Assembly (NCBI GenBank): GCA_039714535.1
Contig: JBDLJC010000035.1
Span: 1-37,752, forward strand
Origin: JAGXFP01 sp039714535
GTDB taxonomy: Bacteria; Desulfobacterota; Desulfobulbia; Desulfobulbales; JAGXFP01
DNA: 37,752 nucleotides
Direction: 5' to 3'
Shown: positions 26,199-34,513 of the stretch, in pieces
How positions within the stretch are numbered: the stretch's first letter is position 1
Layout of the letters: the number at the start of each line of letters is the position of its first letter
Made by a program: the position numbers and the translations under genes
The notes under the pieces: model-generated
The model's input: only the letters and a program-made list of their open reading frames with translations
Database searches by the model: none
What the model was told of the DNA's origin: nothing

Positions 26199-28058
26199 TC
26201 AAATTTCAGCCAACAGAGTTAGTTGACATTCATCACCACCAATTTTCATTCCTGCTTCCGGTTTCTGGGCCGAGACCCGCCCTGAGCCAACAATTTCTAT
26301 TTTTAAGCCAAACTGCTGCAGGTTGCGCAAAGCTTTTCTCATACTCATTCCAACCAGATCAGGCATCACTCCTTGCCCAATCAAACTACTGCCAGCAACC
26401 AAATCTTTTTTCTCAACCACTTGCGATGCAAGCCAGTCTGTATAGATCTGATTTTCACTGGCAACCATAACTTCCGGGCTCGGTTGTTTAATTTCTTCAG
26501 CAGCCAAACTCATCATCAGCCCAAACACGTCCTCACCTATACTGCGCATGGGCGTTTTTTCATCGCTGGCGACAACGGCCCGGTCGAGAACAATCATCAG
26601 GGCAAATTCCGATTCGGGACGAGGCGCAAAGCCGATCATTACCGTCTGATATCGATCTGACTGAACATCGCTCAACGGTGCTTCTCCGGCAACACCTTCT
26701 CTTGCCTTATCTAACGGGCGCATACTTTCCAAAAAAACAAATTCAGATCCTGGCCGAGAAACATCTGCCAACACCCCAACCATTTTTTTACTGGTCAAGG
26801 GCTTGATCAAACCCAGCCTTTGCGGGTGATCAATGGTGACACGGTTGCCGCTTCGCTGGCCAATAATCGTCTCACCCAAATGTGGTGTTATTCCGGTGCC
26901 GCCGTTTACCAGTACCGCAAAGGCTGTTAGCAATTTTAGCGGCGAGGCCTGCCCTTCCTGCCCAAGAAACCTACCATCCTTTTCAGGCAGATCAATACCG
27001 GTATTACCAAAAAGGCCCAGAGAGTCAGCCAAAGATTGCCGGCCAATGCCATTCCCGGAGTCTTCCGGCCCAACCTGCAATCCAGGGGACAACAGATTAT
27101 CACCATATCGCACAAACCAGTTAGTTCCATGGTTCCGTTTCAGCAGATTTTTTCGCCGCAGATCCATCCTCAAAGCTGCCAACTCGCCTTGTTCGCCAGC
27201 TATTACATCATCATAGACCATGGCAAGATCGAAAAGTCTTTGAAAACCACTAACATCAACACCTCCAGATACAGCTCGATTCCGTCTCCCGATACTACTG
27301 GACTGCCAATAAGTATTCGGATCAAAGTCTGGCAGGCTGACCATTGCCTGGATGGCGCCGGTATTGATGTTCATCATAATCCCCGAGCCGGACAGGGCCT
27401 CTGTTTTCCGAATCAACTCGCCAAGTTCTCCGGCCAGCATCTCCTGAATCCGCAGGTCAAGGGTCAACTGGAGATGGCTATCCGCATTGTCGCTTTTAGC
27501 AGCGATGTCATCAGAACCTCGACGCAGGATATGATCATAGTAAAACTCTATCCCGGCCAGACCGTTGTTTTCTTCCAGGAAACCAATAACATGAGCGGTG
27601 CTTCGATGGGCCGGGTAAAAACGTTGGGCCTCTTTAACCGCATAGATGCCCTTGCCACCCTTTTTCAAAATGGCGTCAGCTCTTTCTTTCGGCAACCGTC
27701 GACCCAGCCAGGCAAAACTACGTTCCGACTTAAGCTCGCGGGCTAATTTCTTTGCATCAAGGTCAAGATCTTGGGCGAGACGATCGGCGGTTTGGTCAAT
27801 ATCGACAACTTCCAGAGGCCTTGCGTAAAGAGATTCCATCATAAAGCTCACCGCCAATTCCTGGTAACCACGGTCGAGGATATTGCCATGACCGATATTA
27901 TCACCAAGAGGGGCTGCTATACCCCGAACCTCTACCTTCTCATTAGAAAACCCCCAGCCCGCTGAAAGGGCCAGTATTGTCAGAATGCCAAGGATAAACA
28001 TTACCGCAGGAACCTTGGGACCAGTCTTTTTAATCACCTTACGAGAAGACTTTTTCAT
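26199..28058 (-). CDS. ftsI: FtsI/PBP3-like protein with PASTA domain, lacking all transpeptidase active-site motifs
   Basis: By position and overall fold this is the septal class B penicillin-binding protein: TM helix at about 16-35, a dimerisation domain (RFYPAHRSTAHVIGF, GIEFYYD at 170-175), a transpeptidase-like domain from about 195 (LQLTLDLRIQ, NTGAIQAM, LPDFDPN, TGIDLPEKDG, IGFAPRPES) and a PASTA domain at about 563-619. The expected SxxK, in a YEPGSTFK context, is replaced by VDVSGFQRLF (267-276). The SxN region reads SPGLQVG (324-330). KTGT, normally after VAG, reads EAPL (459-462). I checked the first and third directly on the DNA. The frame is open and intact, so it is probably a catalytically dead scaffold and not a pseudogene. 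Confidence 0.9.
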   Translation of the reverse strand: MKKSSRKVIKKTGPKVPAVMFILGILTILALSAGWGFSNEKVEVRGIAAPLGDNIGHGNILDRGYQELAVSFMMESLYARPLEVVDIDQTADRLAQDLDLDAKKLARELKSERSFAWLGRRLPKERADAILKKGGKGIYAVKEAQRFYPAHRSTAHVIGFLEENNGLAGIEFYYDHILRRGSDDIAAKSDNADSHLQLTLDLRIQEMLAGELGELIRKTEALSGSGIMMNINTGAIQAMVSLPDFDPNTYWQSSSIGRRNRAVSGGVDVSGFQRLFDLAMVYDDVIAGEQGELAALRMDLRRKNLLKRNHGTNWFVRYGDNLLSPGLQVGPEDSGNGIGRQSLADSLGLFGNTGIDLPEKDGRFLGQEGQASPLKLLTAFAVLVNGGTGITPHLGETIIGQRSGNRVTIDHPQRLGLIKPLTSKKMVGVLADVSRPGSEFVFLESMRPLDKAREGVAGEAPLSDVQSDRYQTVMIGFAPRPESEFALMIVLDRAVVASDEKTPMRSIGEDVFGLMMSLAAEEIKQPSPEVMVASENQIYTDWLASQVVEKKDLVAGSSLIGQGVMPDLVGMSMRKALRNLQQFGLKIEIVGSGRVSAQKPEAGMKIGGDECQLTLLAEI

Positions 28059-28066
28059 CCACGAGC

Positions 28067-28414
28067 CTATGGCTTTTTAATTTTTCTAATCTGTTTATCG
28101 GTTGGCGGAAAAAGACCCAGGACAGCAGCTTTTTTGACAATATTTTCTTTCGCCAGCAAGCCATCACGCCGGGTAATGAGCTGCGAATTAACTTCCGTTT
28201 CGCTGACAATCTCATGGCGATTTCGAGCAAGCTCTCCTAGGCCTTTATCGATCTTCCAGCCAAACCAGAGACTGGCGACAACACTTAAGCTTATTACCAG
28301 AATAATCGGCAAACCAAGCCCCCAAGGCAGACTATCATTGGCCTTTCTTCGTCCCGTTCCCGACTCAGTCCGCCCCTCTGCGGCAGAATAATTATAAAAC
28401 TGGTCATCACTCAT
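28067..28414 (-). CDS. ftsL: FtsL-like cell division protein
   Basis: The 115-residue product has a polar N-terminus, one membrane helix at about 32-53, and a periplasmic stretch of about 60 residues with heptad-like hydrophobics suited to a coiled coil. FtsL forms a complex with FtsB and FtsQ and activates FtsWI. Sequence conservation of FtsL is low, so the call rests on topology and on location between rsmH and ftsI. It overlaps rsmH by 4 nt (ATGA) and precedes ftsI by 8 nt. Confidence 0.8.
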   Translation of the reverse strand: MSDDQFYNYSAAEGRTESGTGRRKANDSLPWGLGLPIILVISLSVVASLWFGWKIDKGLGELARNRHEIVSETEVNSQLITRRDGLLAKENIVKKAAVLGLFPPTDKQIRKIKKP

Positions 28415-29325
28415 CTCGTCCCTCTCTCGGCAACCCGCAGTTTAGCGCTTCTGGCGCGTGGATTCTGTTGACATTCTTCCTCCGTCGGCCGCACCGGCCT
28501 CTTGGTAATAACCTGCAGACGCTGATCCTTAGCAAAAGCTCGCTTGACCAAACGATCTTCAAGGGAATGAAATGAAATCACACAAAACCGGCCACCCGGC
28601 TGCAACAGCTCACTGCCAACTTCAAGGATCTTGACCAGATTATCCAATTCCCTATTAACCGCGATGCGCAGCGCCTGAAAGACCTTGGTTGCCACATGAA
28701 TCTTACGGGGATGAAAACGTCTGGGGATCGCTCTTTCCACCGTAGCCACCAATTGATCAGTGGTGGTAAACTGCTGCTTTATCCGGCCCTCAACTATTGC
28801 TGCCGCAATCGGCCGGGCCTGCCTTTCTTCGCCGTAATGATAAAAAATATCGGCCAGATCATCTTTGGACAACTTATTGAGAAGATCTGCCGCTGTTTCA
28901 AGGGAACGATCATCCATCCGCATATCCAGGGACTCACTACCCCTGAAGCTAAACCCCCTTTCCCCCGCATCAAGCTGCAAGGAAGAAAGTCCCAGATCAA
29001 GTAAAATTCCGTCGACCTTCTCTAGACCAAGATCAGCCAAAACCGCCTTGATCTCAGCAAAATTACTTCTTATACAGGTGGCCCGTTCACCATACTCCAC
29101 CAGATTTTTCCGGGCTAAAGTCAACGCCCGATCATCCCAATCAAGGCCGATCAGACGTCCATCGGGACTACTTCTCTCCAGAACGGCGCTGGCATGGCCA
29201 CCCAAACCAAGATTGCCATCCACGTAAACCCCACCACTTCGAGGCTGCAACAGTTCCAAAACTTCTGGCAACAGAACCGATACATGGGCAGGATTATAAG
29301 ATTTTGTTCTGTTCGGTTCACTCAA
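28411..29325 (-). CDS. rsmH: 16S rRNA (cytosine(1402)-N(4))-methyltransferase RsmH
   Basis: RsmH (MraW) methylates C1402 of 16S rRNA. The 304-residue product has the SAM-binding motif DGNLGLGGHAS at about 36-46, GLDWDDRAL, GILLDLGLSSLQLD, RGFSFR, and the conserved ends ISFHSLEDRLVK and NPRARSAKLRVAER. The chosen start is a TTG that overlaps the mraZ stop (TTGA); no in-frame ATG lies nearer the conserved HVSVLLPEVL segment. It overlaps ftsL by 4 nt. Confidence 0.96.
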   Translation of the reverse strand: MSEPNRTKSYNPAHVSVLLPEVLELLQPRSGGVYVDGNLGLGGHASAVLERSSPDGRLIGLDWDDRALTLARKNLVEYGERATCIRSNFAEIKAVLADLGLEKVDGILLDLGLSSLQLDAGERGFSFRGSESLDMRMDDRSLETAADLLNKLSKDDLADIFYHYGEERQARPIAAAIVEGRIKQQFTTTDQLVATVERAIPRRFHPRKIHVATKVFQALRIAVNRELDNLVKILEVGSELLQPGGRFCVISFHSLEDRLVKRAFAKDQRLQVITKRPVRPTEEECQQNPRARSAKLRVAERGTR

Positions 29326-29804
29326 AACAAACCACTCTCAAGCAAATTAAGCTCAAAAGTCCTGAAATCTTCTGCAGAAGGTTTATTTTCAGTTTCCCAG
29401 GTTGCCTGGTCCCATATCTCGAAATAAGAGATCATCCCGCTGACCAGAATTTCCTTATCGATGCCACAATCTGTTCGCATCTTGGCCGGCAACAGGATGC
29501 GCCCCTGTTTGTCGAGGGAGCATTCCACTACCCCGCCAACCATGTAACGCACCATCTTAATCGTTTCCGGTTGCTTCTTGCCCGTATTGAGCAAACTCAG
29601 CTCCAACTCCTCCCACCGTGCCATCGGGTAGGCTTTGAGGCAGTTCAGCCACGGAAAAACCATCAAGCGGCTATCCTTATACTGTCGGCGCAACACCTCT
29701 CTAAAGCGCGTAGGGATATTGAGTCTGCCCTTGCCATCCAAGTTATGTTCCGAGCGACCACGAAAATTACTGGCCACTCCTCTGATTAAAGCAGATTCAG
29801 TCAC
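29322..29804 (-). CDS. mraZ: Transcriptional regulator MraZ
   Basis: MraZ is a ring-forming DNA-binding protein with two AbrB-like domains that represses or modulates the dcw operon. The 160-residue product has FRGRSEHNLDGKGRLNIP at about 14-31 and, in the second domain, ECSLDKQGRILLP at about 94-106, both containing the DxxGR signature. The start is GTG at 29804, 4 nt after GGGGAG; the upstream ATG leads to a stop. It is the first gene of the operon and carries candidate MraZ boxes in its leader. Confidence 0.96.
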   Translation of the reverse strand: MTESALIRGVASNFRGRSEHNLDGKGRLNIPTRFREVLRRQYKDSRLMVFPWLNCLKAYPMARWEELELSLLNTGKKQPETIKMVRYMVGGVVECSLDKQGRILLPAKMRTDCGIDKEILVSGMISYFEIWDQATWETENKPSAEDFRTFELNLLESGLF

Positions 29805-29825
29805 ACATCTCCCCTATATTCCTTA

Positions 29826-29844
29826 TTACACCACTTTACACCAC
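29826..29844 (-). promoter_or_regulatory. Candidate MraZ-binding repeats in the dcw leader
   Basis: On the minus strand GTGGTGTAA occurs twice with an exact 10-nt period (29844-29836 and 29834-29826). A degenerate third unit (AGGAA) may follow at the same period. Known MraZ operators are short G-rich direct repeats with about one-turn spacing upstream of mraZ. The repeats lie immediately downstream of the predicted transcription start. Confidence 0.6.
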
Positions 29845-29854
29845 CATAACTAAT

Positions 29855-29884
29855 TTTATAAAGAAACGCACGGATTGGTGTCAA
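29855..29884 (-). promoter_or_regulatory. Sigma-70-type promoter of the dcw operon
   Basis: On the minus strand a consensus -35 TTGACA (29884-29879) is followed after 18 nt by TATAAA (29860-29855). Transcription would start near 29848, giving a leader of about 45 nt to the mraZ GTG that contains the MraZ-box-like repeats. Confidence 0.65.
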
Positions 29885-29913
29885 GAAAAATTCGCCATTT
29901 CAATAGTTTTTTC

Positions 29914-29942
29914 TTGCTAAGTACCACTCATTCCAATATTAT
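29914..29942 (+). promoter_or_regulatory. Candidate typA promoter
   Basis: TTGCTA (29914-29919) and TATTAT (29937-29942) are spaced by 17 nt and lie about 47 nt upstream of the chosen typA ATG. This promoter would be divergent from, and next to, the dcw promoter. Confidence 0.4.
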
Positions 29943-29988
29943 CCCCGATTCTCTTTCAACAGATAAAAATAAAACTTTTGGTAATTGC

Positions 29989-31785
29989 ATGAATCAGGAC
30001 AAAATCAGAAACGTAGCCATCATTGCCCATGTCGATCACGGCAAGACTACTTTAGTAGATCAGCTCTTCAAACAAAGCGGCATGTTTCGTGACAATCAGG
30101 AAGTTGCAGAACGACTGATGGACTCCATGGATCTGGAGAAAGAAAGGGGGATCACCATTGCCTCCAAGAACGGTTCCTACAATTACAAAGACCACTCGAT
30201 CAATATAATTGACACTCCCGGCCATGCCGATTTTGGTGGCCAGGTCGAGCGGGTGCTGCGGATGGCCGATGGCTGCCTGCTGTTGGTTGACGCCCAAGAA
30301 GGCCCCATGCCCCAGACCTTTTTTGTCCTGAAAAAGGCCTTGGCCAATGACCTGCCGATCATCGTCGTAATTAACAAGATCGATAAACCTGCCGCAAGAT
30401 GCGAATGGGTGGTTGATCAGGTTTTTGATCTCTTTGTCAAACTTAATGCCCCGGATGAACTATTGGACTTCCCGGTAGTTTACGCCTCTGCCAAAGAAGG
30501 CTACGCCTTGAAGGAAATGGGCGACAGCAACGATAACATGCAGCCAATTTCAGATCTGATCATCGATCATGTTCCCGCCCCGACCGGTTCTCCGGACGCC
30601 CCTCTACAGATGCAGGTCAATAGTATCGACTACTCACCGTATCTAGGCCGGATGGGCGTCGGCAAGGTGGTTAACGGCACCCTGAAGGTCAACGAGAACA
30701 TCGTGGTCGCCAAGCGGGACGGCACGATTACCCCGGTCAGGATCTCCAAAATTTTCCGTTTTGAATGCGACCAGAAAATCCCGACCGACCAGGCCGGAGT
30801 CGGTGAGATAATCGCGGTGGCCGGCACCGAAGAGATCACGGTCGGCGTCACTTTCACCGATGCCGACAATCCCCAGCCATTACCGTTGATCGAGATCGAC
30901 CCGCCGACCCTGGCGATGAATTTTATTCCCAACGACTCACCCTTTGCCGGCCTCGAAGGGAAATTCGTCACCTCCAGACATATAGATGAGAGGCTGCGCA
31001 AAGAAACCCTCTCCGATGTCGCGCTGGTGGTTGAGCCTCTGACCGATGCTGTTGGCTACCGGGTATCAGGGCGGGGTGAACTGCACCTGTCGATCCTGAT
31101 CGAAAAGATGCGGCGGGAGGGCTATGAGTTTCAGATCACCAGACCTGAAGTCATCATGAAGGAAGTGGACGGCCAGCTCCTTGAACCCTATGAAGAACTG
31201 ACCATCGACGTGGATGAGGAGTACAAGGGCACAGTCATCGAAAAACTGGGCAACCTCAAGGGCCAGATGATCGATATGACCCAGGATCGCGGCATGGCCC
31301 GTCTGGTTTACACGATCCCGACCAGAGCCCTGCTCGGTTTTCGGGCTGAATTCATGACCGATACCAAAGGCATGGGCATCATGAATTATGTCTTTGCCGA
31401 ATACGGCCCCCACGCCGGTGAAATAACAAATCGGAAAAACGGCGTGCTCCTGGCCATGGAAACCTCCACGACCGTGGCCTTCGCCCTGTTTAATCTTCAG
31501 GATCGCGGCCGCCTTTTCCTGGGAGCCGGCGTTGATGTTTATAAGGGACAGATCATCGGAGAAAGCGCCAGGTACAGCGACATGGTTGTTAATCCGGCCA
31601 AGGGCAAAAAGCTGACCAATATGCGGGCCTCCGGGACCGACGAAAACGTGGTCCTGACCCCACCAGTGGTAATGAGTCTCGAAGACTGCATCGCCTATAT
31701 CAACGATGACGAACTGGTCGAAGTAACTCCGAAATCCATCCGTCTCAGGAAGAAAGGCGAATGTAACTTCAAGAAGCGCGGCTAA
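29989..31785 (+). CDS. typA: Ribosome-associated GTPase TypA/BipA
   Basis: TypA is an EF-G-like translational GTPase that binds ribosomes under stress and aids 50S assembly. From the ATG at 29989 the product is 598 residues, the normal length, starting MNQDKIRNVAII. G1 is AHVDHGKTT (13-21), G2 is RGITI, G3 is DTPGHADFGG (about 75-84) and G4 is NKID. The C-terminal domain ends in the TypA-specific TPKSIRLRKK. An in-frame ATG exists at 29875 but adds 38 residues not found in the family. The Shine-Dalgarno is weak. The gene is divergent from the dcw operon. Confidence 0.96.
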   Translation: MNQDKIRNVAIIAHVDHGKTTLVDQLFKQSGMFRDNQEVAERLMDSMDLEKERGITIASKNGSYNYKDHSINIIDTPGHADFGGQVERVLRMADGCLLLVDAQEGPMPQTFFVLKKALANDLPIIVVINKIDKPAARCEWVVDQVFDLFVKLNAPDELLDFPVVYASAKEGYALKEMGDSNDNMQPISDLIIDHVPAPTGSPDAPLQMQVNSIDYSPYLGRMGVGKVVNGTLKVNENIVVAKRDGTITPVRISKIFRFECDQKIPTDQAGVGEIIAVAGTEEITVGVTFTDADNPQPLPLIEIDPPTLAMNFIPNDSPFAGLEGKFVTSRHIDERLRKETLSDVALVVEPLTDAVGYRVSGRGELHLSILIEKMRREGYEFQITRPEVIMKEVDGQLLEPYEELTIDVDEEYKGTVIEKLGNLKGQMIDMTQDRGMARLVYTIPTRALLGFRAEFMTDTKGMGIMNYVFAEYGPHAGEITNRKNGVLLAMETSTTVAFALFNLQDRGRLFLGAGVDVYKGQIIGESARYSDMVVNPAKGKKLTNMRASGTDENVVLTPPVVMSLEDCIAYINDDELVEVTPKSIRLRKKGECNFKKRG

Positions 31786-31850
31786 AGGTCACCGCCCACA
31801 TAATTGTGACCCTATAATTAAAACCGGCGGCAGAGTCTCTGACCTCCCGC

Positions 31851-32600
31851 CTATTTTGCTCTTTTTTTACGGGGCTTACGCCCGGCTGGCCGCCGTTTAC
31901 CTAGGCCACCAGCCTGGCCCCCGGCCGTTTTTCTGGCGATATAAACCACATGTCTACGACCGCCCCGGCCCGGCCGTTGCCGGTTAACGGAGAACCGAGC
32001 CGCCTGCAAACGTTTTTCGAAACTCTTATCCGGGTCTTCGGACCAAACGGCAAATACCCCACCGTCCTGCAAAGCGGAACTGCTTAGCTCCAGAGCCATA
32101 TCGCCGTACAGATACTCACCCCGCCCCTGATCGCCCTCATAGGGACCTTCGTACAGGTCGAGAATTATCGCATCAAAACGATCTTCCTTACCTTTTATTG
32201 CCGCCTTCCGAATCACCGAGGCCACATCATCAATCACCACCGTGACCCGCGGGTCGTCAACTGAACCACCGGTAAGATGGGCCATCGGCCCACGGCACCA
32301 TTTGACCATTATCGGGTTTAATTCAGCCACCACGACTTCAGCATCTGCGGGGAGATTATCAAGGGCCGCCTTCAAGGTAAAACCCATGCCCAAACCACCC
32401 ACCAATACTCGGGGATGCTTTTTATTCTTCAGGGATTCGCAGGCCAGTTCTGACAAAACTATCTCGGACATATTGGCCGAGGAGTTCATCAGCACTCGAC
32501 TGGCAATGGTTATCAGAAAATCCGTTTCGCCCCTCTGGCGAAGATCAAGAAGCCCCTCATCGGTATCAATACTGTCAACTACCTGCCATGGTTTGGCCAT
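31851..32600 (-). CDS. Spermidine-synthase-like SAM-binding protein with basic tail
   Basis: The 249-residue product has a Rossmann methyltransferase fold of the polyamine aminopropyltransferase superfamily. It shows a glycine-rich loop GGLGMGFTLKA (68-78), an acidic residue after strand 2 (VVAELNP, Glu93), DDVASVIR, and AIILDLYEGP for the catalytic-loop region. The usual spermidine synthase N-terminal beta domain is short. A lysine- and arginine-rich tail from about 217 to the end (RKPRKKRAK) suggests nucleic-acid or membrane-surface contact. It is probably a SpeE-like protein of unproven substrate. It is convergent with typA. Confidence 0.8.
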   Translation of the reverse strand: MAKPWQVVDSIDTDEGLLDLRQRGETDFLITIASRVLMNSSANMSEIVLSELACESLKNKKHPRVLVGGLGMGFTLKAALDNLPADAEVVVAELNPIMVKWCRGPMAHLTGGSVDDPRVTVVIDDVASVIRKAAIKGKEDRFDAIILDLYEGPYEGDQGRGEYLYGDMALELSSSALQDGGVFAVWSEDPDKSFEKRLQAARFSVNRQRPGRGGRRHVVYIARKTAGGQAGGLGKRRPAGRKPRKKRAK

Positions 32601-32673
32601 TTAAAATCCTCTGCATACTATCCGGCCATTTTCATCAAAAAACCGTTTATGATTGATCTGGGTTGGGCCCATA

Positions 32674-33004
32674 TTATTTGGCCGCCAATGAACGCACAAA
32701 CTCTTCACAAAGCGCCACCCAAGCGCGAAGCTCAGCGTCATCTTCTAATCCTTCCTGATCGACATAGACAAACCCCTTCATTGGTCTGCCGGTAAAATTC
32801 ATCTCACGCACATGGGGCCACTTTAAGGCTGGGCCATAGTTATCAGGTCCAACCCGGGCCACAAGCAAGTCTTTAATAACCCCGCAACACATATTGCCCC
32901 ACACCATAAAGGCAACTCCGCCGAACATCTTCTTCTAAAGTAACATCCCGGCGCCCGACAAACACCTCTCTTATCCTCTCGGCAATACCCTTATCGTAAG
33001 TCAT
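32674..33004 (-). pseudogene. TfoX N-terminal domain protein, frameshifted
   Basis: The downstream part (32928-32674, from MFGGVAFMVWGNMCCGV) is a clear TfoX-N domain lacking its first helix. The missing part reads in another frame from an ATG at 33004: MTYDKGIAERIREVFVGRR, ending VTLEE. Joining the two at about 32929-32935 recreates the family pattern (xYDxxLAxRIRE, then KKMFGG). The ATG at 33004 overlaps the TGA of the DUF2784 gene (ATGA), which supports it as the original start. The shift is consistent with a loss of two nucleotides, or a net +1, at a GAAGAAG run. A sequencing error is possible. Confidence 0.75.
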
Positions 33005-33393
33005 CTTCGTTTACCCTCTGCCGCCATATCGCCCCTGACAAGCCGCGCCAGTAGCCACCCATATATTGCAATGTTTATAATGATGACAAGAGTACCTAAG
33101 ATGATTTGCATCTCACGGTTAAGTTGGGCGGGATACAAGAGACGCACCAGATAATGTTCAATGAATCCCCCCGCAAAACCACCCTGCCCTGCCGCCTGTC
33201 TAAGCCGCTGTTCCAACGGAGTGAGCGGGCAGATCCAACCCTGATATTCAATCAACACCCCCCACAGTACCGCTGGAATATGCAAAAACACCAGCCGCCG
33301 CCACTTTAACACCAGGAGTCCCCCCAGAACCACGAAGCAGACAAAGCCGAGGTGGAGAACTAATATCAAATTTGCCGCCAACCAATAAGTCAT
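33001..33393 (-). CDS. DUF2784 family small membrane protein
   Basis: The 130-residue product has hydrophobic helices at about 5-27, 33-50 and 95-117 with the conserved family segments LVLHLGFVCFVVLGG, EYQGWICPLTPLE and GFIEHYL. The function of DUF2784 is unknown. Its stop overlaps the start of the frameshifted TfoX-like gene, so the two formed a small operon. Confidence 0.85.
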   Translation of the reverse strand: MTYWLAANLILVLHLGFVCFVVLGGLLVLKWRRLVFLHIPAVLWGVLIEYQGWICPLTPLEQRLRQAAGQGGFAGGFIEHYLVRLLYPAQLNREMQIILGTLVIIINIAIYGWLLARLVRGDMAAEGKRR

Positions 33394-33468
33394 AGGGAAT
33401 CGCCACGCAAAAGGTCAATCCGCTTTGTAAGCTGGAGCAGATTCATTGAAAAAGAAAAGATCCTTGGT

Positions 33469-33864
33469 TTATTTTCCCAATATCTTGTCGGCATGTTGCG
33501 AATACAGCTTTTTGACACAGTCAGGGCAAATACCATGACTGAATTCCGCCTCGGAATGTTCTCTTAAATAATTTTCAATAACTTCCCAGGCGCCACCATC
33601 GTTCCTGATTTTTTTACACGATGCACAGATCGGCAACAGCCCGCGCAAGGTCTTGATCTCATGCAAAGATTGCGAGTGTTCCAGTGCCTGGTGGTGACGA
33701 TGAGCTGATAAAAAGAACGCGTCTGCGAGGTGAGGTTATTTAGTATTCCGCTCTTTCAGTTCCTTTATATCCCAAATAGTCAGAGCGGCAAGCAGAATCG
33801 TTCAACCAATTGTGAAATAAAAAAATACGCTGCTGACCAGTCGTACCCGAGATGTTGAAGTCAT
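33469..33864 (-). pseudogene. Decayed TM sensor protein with CASCKKIR zinc-ribbon-like C-terminus
   Basis: A single frame of 132 codons runs from an ATG at 33864 to a TAA at 33469 with two internal stops. Codons 1-42 read MTSTSRVRLVSSVFFYFTIG, a TGA (33804-33802), then TILLAALTIWDIKELKERNTK and a TAA (33738-33736): one membrane helix and the start of a linker, as in tandem-sensor proteins. The rest reads on in the same frame to ALEHSQSLHEIKTLRGLLPI, CASCKKIR and ICPDCVKKLY, a C-terminal domain common on signalling proteins. The sensor and output domains in between appear deleted. The TGA probably replaces a Trp TGG. A selenocysteine reading is unlikely given the second stop. Confidence 0.7.
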
Positions 33865-34351
33865 TATTCTCTTGCCTTACATAAAATGCGGGGCCACAAC
33901 TTAACACCTCGTCATCCTTTTTTTATATCACAGAAGGAGAAGTTTTATAGCATCCAGCATCCTAAAAATCAACTTGCGAAGTTTCCGCGAGATCCCCAAA
34001 CTATTCATACTTCAAAAACTGTTTTGCCTGGCAAGATAATCATCCCCCTATTTGCAGACGCTAAAATGAGTTTAAAATGGAACCAGATAGAGCAAATGGC
34101 AGGACCGGATGTTGATTGCGCCATTACTGATCACCCACAAGAAACAACTCAGTTACTCTCAAACCCAAGTGCTTCTACAGGCAAGAAATCCTTAAATCAC
34201 CAGTTCCTATTACTGGCCGAACCAAAAAGGATCAACGCCAATAGTCACCCCTGTGTATACAAGCACCTTGTGCGGTTAAAGCCTTTCCGGGTAGAATCAT
34301 TACAGCAAGAGTAGTATCCAGATCAATTTATCTGCCACAGAGGAGGCTCCA
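33865..34351. other. Poorly coding stretch between the pseudogene and a small ORF
   Basis: An open frame on the plus strand at 33886-34314 (142 codons, starting MRGHNLTPRH) has no recognisable domain, no convincing Shine-Dalgarno, and a composition (many Asn, Gln, His and Ser, few acidic residues) unlike its neighbours. I think it is more likely non-coding or a relic than a gene. I saw no RNA gene or repeat here. Confidence 0.35.
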
Positions 34352-34513
34352 ATGCATGAGATCAATAAGGAAGAATTCATTGCCAACACCGCAGCCAGAA
34401 TCTTTGCTGAAATGTTCACCCACCCGGAGGCCCAGCCTAACTCTAAACTTGCCGTCGAAATGGCTATCGGATTATGGGAAGAACTTGTTGCACAACGGGG
34501 CTTGGTTGAGTAG
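34352..34513 (+). CDS. Small hypothetical protein (53 aa) with strong ribosome-binding site
   Basis: The product begins MHEINKEEFIANTAARIFAE and ends WEELVAQRGLVE. I do not recognise it. It looks like a compact two-helix acidic cytoplasmic peptide without a signal or membrane segment. The ATG is preceded by a near-perfect AGGAGG at 5 nt, which is the main support that it is translated. It stands alone between decayed sequence and the hybrid kinase gene. Confidence 0.6.
   Translation: MHEINKEEFIANTAARIFAEMFTHPEAQPNSKLAVEMAIGLWEELVAQRGLVE

Noticed and set aside
26934..26945. An SxxK-like tetrad (SPLK, residues 372-375) in the FtsI homologue, as a possible active site
   Set aside because: It lies after TGIDLPEKDG, where normal FtsI proteins have the TPLQLA segment of a structural helix, more than 100 residues after the true SxxK position. 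It is a coincidental match.
29875..29988. An upstream ATG giving typA a 38-residue N-terminal extension
   Set aside because: The extension is not found in the TypA family, overlaps the candidate typA promoter at 29914-29942, and the ATG at 29989 gives the standard start.
33802..33804. The in-frame TGA as a selenocysteine codon
   Set aside because: It falls inside a membrane helix with no redox context, and a TAA follows in the same frame 22 codons later. A TGG to TGA mutation in a pseudogene is simpler.
33886..34314. A 142-codon plus-strand open frame as a gene
   Set aside because: It has no recognisable domain, no good ribosome-binding site, and unusual composition. The segment KIIIPLF only superficially recalls NifX-like proteins and the rest does not fit. 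It was left as part of a non-genic stretch.
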